DNA of 7,317 nucleotides. Source: Methanosarcina sp. UBA402. Its GTDB lineage: Archaea > Halobacteriota > Methanosarcinia > Methanosarcinales > Methanosarcinaceae. Below the pieces are notes generated by a model. The model did not search any database and was not told the DNA's origin. It saw only the letters and a program-made list of their open reading frames with translations. A program made the translations under genes and the position numbers. The stretch spans positions 1 through 7,317 of the forward strand of contig DADO01000007.1 of assembly GCA_002509325.1 (NCBI GenBank). The letters run 5' to 3'. Below, piece by piece: positions 1 to 4,355 of the stretch. How positions within the stretch are numbered: position 1 is the stretch's first letter; every line of letters starts with the position of its first letter.

Positions 1-1
1 T

Positions 2-217
2 GCAAGAAATGCAGGAATGAATTCAACAGACGCACTGGCACAGATGAGAAATGCATATGCAAATGGAAGAGAAGCAAGGATAGACATCTCACGAAAAGTT
101 ACCAATAAAGGGCCAGGAGTATATGATTCGGCGGCAGTTAAGAAACTGGCTATTATTGCGGGTACGGAGACCGCAAGAAGCGTGCTCAGAGTAGATGAGA
201 TTGTCCCAAAAAGATGA
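2..217 (+). CDS. Group II chaperonin (thermosome/Hsp60-like) subunit, C-terminal fragment
   Basis: The frame is open from the first bases of the window, so this is the 3' end of a gene that starts outside it; about 71 codons are visible. The residues fit the end of the equatorial domain of archaeal group II chaperonins. An LARNAGM-like segment (first residue or so off-window) is followed by DALAQMRNAY, then a VYDSAAVKKLAIIAGTETA helix, and ends in SVLRVDEIVPKR, matching the family's VLRIDDVI-type terminus. Such proteins form ATP-driven double-ring folding machines in the cytoplasm. The Met at base 17 is internal and not the true start. The protein ends in a basic KR and lacks the Gly/Met-rich tail seen in many thermosome subunits. 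The TNKGPGVYD loop is also unusual, so it may be one of the divergent extra Hsp60 paralogues of Methanosarcina. The family call is fairly secure; the subunit type is inference. Confidence 0.75.
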   Translation, partial: ARNAGMNSTDALAQMRNAYANGREARIDISRKVTNKGPGVYDSAAVKKLAIIAGTETARSVLRVDEIVPKR

Positions 218-224
218 ATCACGC

Positions 225-264
225 TGATGACAATGTCTTCCCTCTCTCAGTGGCATTGTTATCA
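225..264 (+). terminator. Hairpin after the chaperonin gene, probable 3'-end structure
   Basis: TGATGACAATG (225-235) pairs with CATTGTTATCA (254-264) over 11 positions, ten Watson-Crick and one G-U. Two further pairs (236/253 G-U and 237/252) close a 14-nt loop. It begins eight bases after the stop codon. No clear T-run follows, so it may stabilise or define the transcript 3' end instead of acting as a U-tract terminator. Confidence 0.5.
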
Positions 265-578
265 CTTCCCCAAAAAGTGAGTTAGACCTGAAGTACCTTG
301 CCGGGGAGTAAATTTGCCATTTTTATTTACCTCCCGGAAAATAGGGTATATATTCAAAAAACACTCCGGAAAAGTGGTACAGACTCGGTTTGCCATTTCC
401 AGACTGTTGCCAGCCAAAAAACGGAGTGAAAAAGGTTCGGTGTTTTCAACCTCGAACCTCCAGACAGAAGGGGGTAATAGATGGGAGATATCAGGAGTGA
501 AGCACTTTTCAGGCTTACTTTGCCATTTTAAGCCCTGAATATGTGTTTTCAATCCTGAAAACCTCCTGGAAATTGTTT
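265..578. other. Intergenic region without a convincing gene; possible decayed or dispersed repeat
   Basis: Two overlapping frames are open here on opposite strands. One is a 74-codon plus-strand frame from a TTG at 314 with a GGGGAG about five bases upstream. The other is a 96-codon minus-strand frame at 262-552. Neither shows a recognisable domain, and both cannot easily be real. The sequence is internally repetitive: TTTGCCATTT occurs three times (near 313, 389 and 520), and GTGTTTTCAA occurs twice, each time followed by a similar CCT-rich stretch (near 441 and 543). It may be a dispersed Methanosarcina repeat or the relic of one. I cannot assign a function. Confidence 0.3.
508..539 (+). 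repeat. Stem-loop with 10-bp arms
   Basis: TTCAGGCTTA (508-517) is complementary to TAAGCCCTGAA (529-539) with one bulged C. The 11-nt loop contains one of the three TTTGCCATTT copies. It lies at the right edge of the repetitive region and about 70 bp before the CobW-like relic. No T-run follows, so its role is unknown. Confidence 0.4.
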
Positions 579-608
579 ATGAAGACATTTATGGAAGGTG
601 GCAAAAAC

Positions 609-845
609 ATGAAATGTATAATAATCAGGGACTTGCCAGAAGGTGGAAAATCACAACAATAAGGAGAATTATTGAATATCTGAGAAAGAAAATAGCAATT
701 GTCGTTAATGAAATTGAGAAATCGGAATTGGTGGGGATATAGTCTCGAAAGACTGGGTAGAAACCAGGAGATTACAAACGGCTGCATTTGCTGTACCATG
801 AAAATCAACATTGAAATTCAGCATGATGTACGTGTAAAGTTATAG
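609..845 (+). pseudogene. Frameshifted N-terminal remnant of a CobW/COG0523 (G3E) GTPase
   Basis: Reading across three frames rebuilds the start of a CobW-family P-loop GTPase. Frame 1 (609 to about 649) gives MKCIIIRDLPEGGKS, where the family has MKxIIIGGFLGSGKT (Walker A). The frame then shifts at an A-run, and TTIRRIIEYLRKKIAIVVNEI follows (about 653-715; the family has TTTI...KIAVIVNEIG). A third frame gives DIVSKDWVETRRL (736-774). The fourth segment, back in the first frame, gives EITNGCICCTMKINIE (768-815), containing the family's diagnostic CxCC metal-binding motif; it ends in TAG at 843. At least three indels and a degraded Walker A make it non-functional. The remaining two thirds of the gene, including the EPTG region, are not recognisable downstream. 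COG0523 proteins are metallochaperones or insertases, sometimes linked to cobalamin, so its presence beside a corrinoid methyltransferase operon is suggestive. The family call rests on motif recall. Confidence 0.7.
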
Positions 846-891
846 CTAAAATAACAGTAGTTTCTTAAACAGGGCGACTTTGGGAGGAAAG

Positions 892-1209
892 ATGCCTATA
901 GCTCAGGAAAACTATGACCCTACATACAAAAGCCTTATATATTATAAAAAGGTCATCGGCGCTTGACCGAAAGTAGAGGGAAATTAGAAACAGTGGCAGG
1001 ATAACCTATATGGGAAAAAGATTGCCCTAGTTAAAAAAATAGCTGAGTAAAGGCAAAAACCGAATCTAATAATAGCTGAGTAAAGGCAAAAACCGAATCT
1101 AATTAAACTCCAGATAATTAAAGATTTTAATTGAAGGTCTGAGTTTTGGAAGCTCTTACTCGTTTTCCCGGAAATGCAAGAAATTATGGAATTTCTAGGA
1201 AAGGCTTAA
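892..1209 (+). pseudogene. Stop-riddled open frame, probable relic of an unidentified gene
   Basis: A good Shine-Dalgarno (GGGAGG at 882-887) precedes an ATG at 892. The frame begins MPIAQENYDPTYKSLIYYKK, with TGA at 964. The same frame continues past stops at 985, 1048, 1081 and 1132 to TAA at 1207. Protein-like stretches lie between, for example NLYGKKIALVKKIAE and FWKLLLVFPEMQEIMEFLGK. The stops include TGA, TAG and TAA, so pyrrolysine read-through of TAG would not restore it. The two TAA stops at 1048 and 1081 are copies of one codon, made by the 33-bp in-frame duplication. I do not recognise the family. The alternative is a genuine 24-residue peptide at 892-966. Confidence 0.3.
1038..1103 (+). 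repeat. Perfect 33-bp tandem duplication
   Basis: Bases 1038-1070 and 1071-1103 are identical over 33 bp; the unit starts AATAGCTGAGTAAAGG and ends CCGAATCTAAT. Exactly two copies are present and no spacer separates them, so this is not a CRISPR. Perfect identity inside otherwise decayed sequence implies a recent slippage or unequal-exchange event. Confidence 0.95.
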
Positions 1210-1388
1210 GAGAATATTAATTTCACTTGTTTGTTTTTAAAAAAAATATATTGATCACAGTATTTGACTGCTTCAAATCTACAGTAAAAAACAAGTCCAC
1301 TAGATAACCTCAAGCGCTAAACATAAATATCACTATATCTTCACTCTATGTAATTAAAGAATCCCTGAAACATGAACAATTACTCTAT

Positions 1389-1429
1389 AATTTTTAATCC
1401 CATTGTTTAAATCAATGGGGGTAAAAATT
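1389..1429. repeat. Long near-perfect palindrome with 17-nt arms
   Basis: AATTTTTAATCCCATTG (1389-1405) pairs with CAATGGGGGTAAAAATT (1413-1429). Fifteen positions are Watson-Crick, one is G-T (1398/1420) and one is mismatched (1397/1421); the 7-nt loop is TTTAAAT. A CTCTTTTT run (1433-1440) follows. It could terminate transcription arriving from upstream, isolating the mtaC promoter. It could also be an operator. Its arms are long for a chance match in a region this size. Confidence 0.7.
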
Positions 1430-1472
1430 CATCTCTTTTTCATATTATCATTTACAGGGAAATTTGAAATGA

Positions 1473-1495
1473 GAATTATAAAATTATTGTAATTC
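1473..1495 (+). promoter_or_regulatory. Probable mtaC promoter: TATA box inside a 23-bp palindrome
   Basis: AATTATAAAA (1474-1483) resembles an archaeal TATA box and would place transcription start near 1500-1510, giving a leader of about 430 nt. Methanosarcina mtaCB operons are known for long leaders. The box lies inside a palindrome, GAATTA (1473-1478) with TAATTC (1490-1495), spacer 11 bp, which could bind a dimeric regulator. A second, weaker TATA-like site, GGTATATGCA, lies at about 1515-1524. The start site is predicted, not mapped. Confidence 0.45.
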
Positions 1496-1703
1496 AAAAA
1501 TTGGCATCGGTGAAGGTATATGCAATTAAATCTAACTGTGATCTGCAAGTGCATCCCGGAATACTAAAGGGAGTACATCTATCAGAGTTAACTGGAAAAA
1601 AGATCCTTTAGAAGCCAGCGAACAAAATATGATTCTTAAACCTGGCTGCTCAAAAGCCCTCTGTAGAGAGCTTGAATAACGGTAAAAAGGTCTGAGATTC
1701 AGC

Positions 1704-1759
1704 CTACTGAATGACCAGTATATCACTGAATGACAGTACGTCACTGAATGACCAGTACA
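1704..1759 (+). repeat. Three tandem 18-19-bp repeats with core ACTGAATGAC(C)AGTA
   Basis: Copies lie at 1704-1722, 1723-1740 and 1741-1759, differing by a few substitutions and one missing C in copy 2. Each can form a mini-hairpin, ACTG paired with CAGT, displaying an AATGA(C) loop; copy 1 has a fifth pair. ATTCAG at 1697-1702 is complementary to the CTGAAT of every copy and overlaps the left arm of the long-range stem. Alternative pairings are therefore possible. They could be binding sites for a regulator in DNA or RNA form. They are too few and too degenerate, and lack spacers, for a CRISPR. Confidence 0.7.
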
Positions 1760-1790
1760 CCACCAAAAGGTTATCCAATCCCCATGCAAA

Positions 1791-1817
1791 GAATTCGATC
1801 TGGAGGTTTTCGAATTC
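1791..1817 (+). promoter_or_regulatory. Hairpin displaying a copy of the mtaC Shine-Dalgarno in its loop
   Basis: GAATTCGA (1791-1798) pairs perfectly with TCGAATTC (1810-1817). The 11-nt loop contains TGGAGGTT (1801-1808), identical to TGGAGGTT at 1925-1932, the real mtaC ribosome-binding site. No ATG lies within a useful distance of the loop copy. It could act as a ribosome standby or decoy site, or be a target for a trans-acting factor; this is inference. Confidence 0.55.
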
Positions 1818-1829
1818 CTTGACATTGTA

Positions 1830-1871
1830 TTCTAGAAGTTTCCGGCAAAACAAACTTGAAAACTTCTGGGA
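1830..1871 (+). promoter_or_regulatory. Twelve-pair leader hairpin with G-U pairs
   Basis: TTCTAGAAGTTT (1830-1841) pairs with AAACTTCTGGGA (1860-1871): ten Watson-Crick pairs and two G-U pairs (1831/1870 and 1833/1868) enclose an 18-nt loop. The G-U pairs favour an RNA rather than a DNA-operator role. It sits between the decoy-site hairpin and the right arm of the long-range stem. Confidence 0.5.
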
Positions 1872-1937
1872 GATGCAATTTGCAGGGTCAACGATCTAAG
1901 AAATCTGAGACCTTTTTTACTAAATGGAGGTTAAAAT

Positions 1938-2714
1938 ATGTTGGATTTGAAACTGGAAGACATCGACGGCATATTAGTACGTTACAACGTCGGCCTCGAG
2001 AAAGAAATGACTCCTGACGAAGCCGCAGAAGAGCTTTACCCCAAGGACGAACTCATCTACCCGGTTGCAAAAGCAATCTACGAAGGAGAAGAGGACGATG
2101 TTGTTGACGCACTTAAGGCCGCAATCGATGCAGGCAAAAAGCCAATTGACCTTATCGACGATGCCCTAATGGTAGGAATGGGAGTTGTAACCCAGCTCTA
2201 CGATGATGGTATCATTTTCCTCCCTAACGTTATGATGTCCGCTGATGCAATGTTGGCAGGTATCGAGTTCTGCAAGACCCAGACCACCGAAGTTCCTGAA
2301 CCAAAGGGCAAGGTTGTCTGCCATGTTGCAGAAGGTGACGTCCATGACATTGGAAAGAACATTGTTGTTGCCCTTCTGAGAGCAAACGGCTATGATGTAG
2401 TTGACCTCGGAAGAGACGTTCCTGTAGACGAAGTAATCACTGCAGTTACAAACGAGAAGCCGATTATGCTTACAGGTACTGCCCTCATGACAACCACCAT
2501 GTATGCATTCAAGGAAGTCAATGACAAACTCCTTGAGAAGGGGATAAAGGTCCCATTTGCATGCGGTGGCGGTGCTGTGAACCAGGACTTCGTGTCTCAA
2601 TATGAACTTGGAGTCTATGGTGAAGAAGCTGCAGATGCCCCCAAGATCGCCGACGCAATTATTGCAGGTACTGTAGATATCCCAGCATTAAGAGAGGAAT
2701 TCCACAAGCATTAA
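1938..2714 (+). CDS. mtaC: Methanol-specific corrinoid protein MtaC
   Basis: This 258-residue cytoplasmic protein carries the cobalamin cofactor that accepts the methyl group from methanol on MtaB and gives it to MtaA, which forms methyl-coenzyme M. Residues about 35-120 form the helical cap seen in methyltransferase corrinoid proteins. Residues about 124-250 form the Rossmann-like B12-binding domain. The DxHxxG signature is D134-V-H136-D-I-G139. His136 is the same number as the lower axial cobalt ligand described for M. barkeri MtaC. LTGTALMTTT (178-187) and ACGGGAV (208-214) match the remaining nucleotide-loop contacts. The start is set by GGAGG at 1926-1930, seven bases before ATG. It is followed at once by mtaB, whose ribosome-binding site overlaps the mtaC stop. 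Codon use is richer in C/G third positions than in the genes downstream, as expected for a highly expressed operon. Confidence 0.97.
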   Translation: MLDLKLEDIDGILVRYNVGLEKEMTPDEAAEELYPKDELIYPVAKAIYEGEEDDVVDALKAAIDAGKKPIDLIDDALMVGMGVVTQLYDDGIIFLPNVMMSADAMLAGIEFCKTQTTEVPEPKGKVVCHVAEGDVHDIGKNIVVALLRANGYDVVDLGRDVPVDEVITAVTNEKPIMLTGTALMTTTMYAFKEVNDKLLEKGIKVPFACGGGAVNQDFVSQYELGVYGEEAADAPKIADAIIAGTVDIPALREEFHKH

Positions 2715-2720
2715 GGAGGG
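2713..2720 (+). promoter_or_regulatory. mtaB ribosome-binding site overlapping the mtaC stop
   Basis: AAGGAGGG begins within the TAA stop of mtaC and ends seven bases before the mtaB ATG at 2728. This fixes the mtaB start and indicates tight co-translation of the two subunits, which work as a complex. Confidence 0.85.
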
Positions 2721-2727
2721 AGCAAGA

Positions 2728-4113
2728 ATGGTTAAAAAATACACTTCAATGGCTTACGCTAGTGCAGATGAACTGCTTTTCGGGCAATCAAAATTCCCAG
2801 TAAAAGCAGGGCTTGGCCTAGAAATCGGTGCTGGTTACACAACCCCTGAAGTTAACTATGCCCCAAGGCCTCATGCAGGCAAGTCCAAAGACAAACTCGT
2901 AAAAGAATACGAGAGAATTACCACCGATACCATGGAAAGGATGATCCAGATCGGAGCTCCTTCTGTGGTACTTGAAACTGAACACGTTGAACAGATGTCC
3001 AACAACCCTGAATGGGGAGCAGCCGTTGCGCACGCCCAGAAAACTATCATGGAAGAATTCCATGACGAATACGGCATAAAGTGCGCACTCCGTCACACCA
3101 TTGGTGATATCCGTCAAGACCGTGAATACCTCCAGCTCAGGGGAGACCAGTACAGCACCTTTATGGAAGCTTTCGAACTGTGTGCCCAGAATGGTGCAGA
3201 TATGCTTTCCGTAGAGAGTATGGGCGGTAAGGAGATCTTCGACTACGCTATCCTGAGAAACGACACTGCAGGTATTCTCTTCGGTATCGGTGTGCTCGGC
3301 AGCATGGACATGGAAATGATCTGGAAAGATATTTCTGACATTGCAAAGAAGACCGGCACTGTTTCCGCAGGCGACACTGACTGTGCCCAGGCAAACACTG
3401 CAATGTTCATTGCAGGCGGGTTGCTTGACAAGAACCTTGCCCACACAACCGCAATTGTTGCAAGGGCAATCTCTGCAGCAAGGTCCCTCTGTGCATACGA
3501 AGCCGGTGCAGTAGGGCCCGGAAAGGACTGTGGATATGAAAACAGCATTGTAAAACCCATTGCAGGTGTCCCGATTTCACAGGAAGGCAAGACCTCAACC
3601 TGTGCCCACTCTGACCTTATGGGTAACCTGATCATGCAGTGCTGTGACCTCTGGTCCAACGAATCTGTTGAATACCATGGTGAATTCGGTGGTACAACTG
3701 TTCAGTGCTGGTCCGAAAGTCTGGCATACGACTGTTCCATGATGAACGTTGCCCTTAAGACAGGAAAAGCAAAGGATCTCAGGGACGTTCTCGTGCTCTC
3801 TGATAAATTCAGAGACCCACAGGGATATGTGCTTGCTTACGACAATGCTTACAGGATCGGACAGGCAATCACAAAGGACGGAGAGAACAACTACCTCCGT
3901 GCAAAGAACGCTGCAATTGAATGTTGCAACATTGTCGAAGAAGGTGTCAACTCCGGCAAGCTCAGGCTTACAAGGTTCGAAACCAATGCTCTTGCAAAGG
4001 TTAAGGCTGACCTCGAAGCCCTCACCGATGATGCTGACCAGTTCATGAGCGACAACCTGGCCAAATTCAAACAAGAAGTTCCAGTTTTCAGACCTGAAAA
4101 CTACGGGCTCTAA
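2728..4113 (+). CDS. mtaB: Methanol:corrinoid methyltransferase MtaB
   Basis: This 461-residue zinc enzyme activates methanol and transfers its methyl group to the Co(I) corrinoid of MtaC, the first step of methanogenesis from methanol. It is expected to be a TIM-barrel protein bound to MtaC in the cytoplasm. The zinc ligands known from M. barkeri MtaB (Glu164, Cys220, Cys269) correspond to Glu163 (SVESMGG), Cys219 (GDTDCAQ) and Cys268 (PGKDCGYEN). All three are shifted by exactly one residue, so the active site looks intact and length is normal. The start follows a strong Shine-Dalgarno overlapping the mtaC stop, 13 bp after the mtaC end. The gene ends inside a terminator hairpin, so the downstream ASKHA gene is probably a separate unit. 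No TAG codon interrupts the frame; unlike methylamine methyltransferases, MtaB does not need pyrrolysine. Confidence 0.97.
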   Translation: MVKKYTSMAYASADELLFGQSKFPVKAGLGLEIGAGYTTPEVNYAPRPHAGKSKDKLVKEYERITTDTMERMIQIGAPSVVLETEHVEQMSNNPEWGAAVAHAQKTIMEEFHDEYGIKCALRHTIGDIRQDREYLQLRGDQYSTFMEAFELCAQNGADMLSVESMGGKEIFDYAILRNDTAGILFGIGVLGSMDMEMIWKDISDIAKKTGTVSAGDTDCAQANTAMFIAGGLLDKNLAHTTAIVARAISAARSLCAYEAGAVGPGKDCGYENSIVKPIAGVPISQEGKTSTCAHSDLMGNLIMQCCDLWSNESVEYHGEFGGTTVQCWSESLAYDCSMMNVALKTGKAKDLRDVLVLSDKFRDPQGYVLAYDNAYRIGQAITKDGENNYLRAKNAAIECCNIVEEGVNSGKLRLTRFETNALAKVKADLEALTDDADQFMSDNLAKFKQEVPVFRPENYGL

Positions 4114-4138
4114 GCCCTTAACTTCTTTTTTAATTTTT
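4105..4138 (+). terminator. mtaCB terminator straddling the mtaB stop codon
   Basis: GGGCT (4105-4109) pairs with AGCCC (4113-4117) around a CTA loop, so the TAA stop lies in the hairpin. T-rich DNA follows (CTTCTTTTTTAATTTTTA, to about 4138). T-runs alone can terminate archaeal transcription; the added stem makes this a strong candidate for the operon end. Confidence 0.65.
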
Positions 4139-4230
4139 AAAATCTGGTTTCAGGCAAGACGCTGAAGAAGACACAGGAACTGCAAGGATAACGGTAAATT
4201 GGAATGTCAGTAGCTGGGTACTATAAAGTA

Positions 4231-4279
4231 AAAATATATATCAATAAGAATATATATCATGTGAAATAATTTTATAAAT
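4231..4279 (+). promoter_or_regulatory. AT-rich promoter region of the ASKHA gene with duplicated TATA-like element
   Basis: An 11-nt direct repeat, AATATATATCA, occurs at 4233-4243 and 4249-4259, and another TATA-like box, TTTATAAAT, at 4271-4279. The last would start transcription near 4300, about 55 bases before the ATG. The repeat spacing (16 bp) could reflect tandem promoters or an operator. The whole 242-bp gap between mtaB and this gene contains no other gene. Confidence 0.4.
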
Positions 4280-4355
4280 CCAAGTAGGAAAGTATACAAG
4301 TTATAGAAAGATCTTAATTAGGTAACATTAAATTAAAAAATGGGGCTGTTTTGAC

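Larger units (their letters stand above)
1684..1917 (+). repeat. Long-range 16-bp inverted repeat closing the leader domain
   Basis: AAAAAGGTCTGAGATT (1684-1699) is complementary to AATCTGAGACCTTTTT (1902-1917) at 15 of 16 positions; the only mismatch is G-G at 1694/1907. The enclosed loop is 202 nt. The right arm ends eight bases before the mtaC Shine-Dalgarno GGAGG (1926-1930). Folding would bring the enclosed hairpins next to the ribosome entry site. Confidence 0.7.
1506..1937 (+). promoter_or_regulatory. Long structured 5' leader of mtaCB
   Basis: No plausible gene occupies this stretch, yet it is dense in complementary segments. Upstream parts can form AGCCAG/CTGGCT (1613-1618 with 1642-1647) and a small stem-loop at 1654-1673. 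A long-range stem (1684-1699/1902-1917) then encloses three tandem repeats and two hairpins (1791-1817 and 1830-1871). The mtaC ribosome-binding site lies eight bases beyond the closing stem. The 62-codon frame at 1711-1899 lacks a Shine-Dalgarno and is dominated by the tandem repeats, so it is probably not translated. Regulation through the 5' untranslated region of mta operons has been reported in Methanosarcina acetivorans. That this leader does so here is inference. The left boundary depends on the predicted start site. Confidence 0.55.

Noticed and set aside
262..552. 96-codon minus-strand ORF as a gene
   Set aside because: No recognisable domain or convincing ribosome-binding site was seen, and a 74-codon frame overlaps it on the other strand; it is kept only as part of the repetitive intergenic region.
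579..662. 27-residue small ORF starting at the ATG at 579
   Set aside because: No Shine-Dalgarno, and its second half is the Walker A part of the CobW relic, so it is a fragment of the pseudogene.
740..742. TAG read as pyrrolysine to rescue the CobW-like frame
   Set aside because: Read-through leads into a non-matching frame with more stops; the family similarity continues in other frames, so indels explain it.
218..1500. Insertion sequence or transposase remnant
   Set aside because: I found no terminal inverted repeats, target-site duplication or transposase motif in this stretch.
1704..1759. Short CRISPR array
   Set aside because: Three imperfect 18-19-bp units abut with no spacers, and no cas genes are present.
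1711..1899. 62-codon plus-strand ORF in the mtaC leader as a real upstream gene
   Set aside because: It has no Shine-Dalgarno, its start is inside the tandem repeats, its composition follows those repeats, and the region is better explained by RNA structure.
2818..3444. Long minus-strand ORFs opposite mtaC and mtaB (up to 208 codons)
   Set aside because: They are antisense shadows of two firmly identified, codon-biased genes and show no domain or ribosome-binding site.
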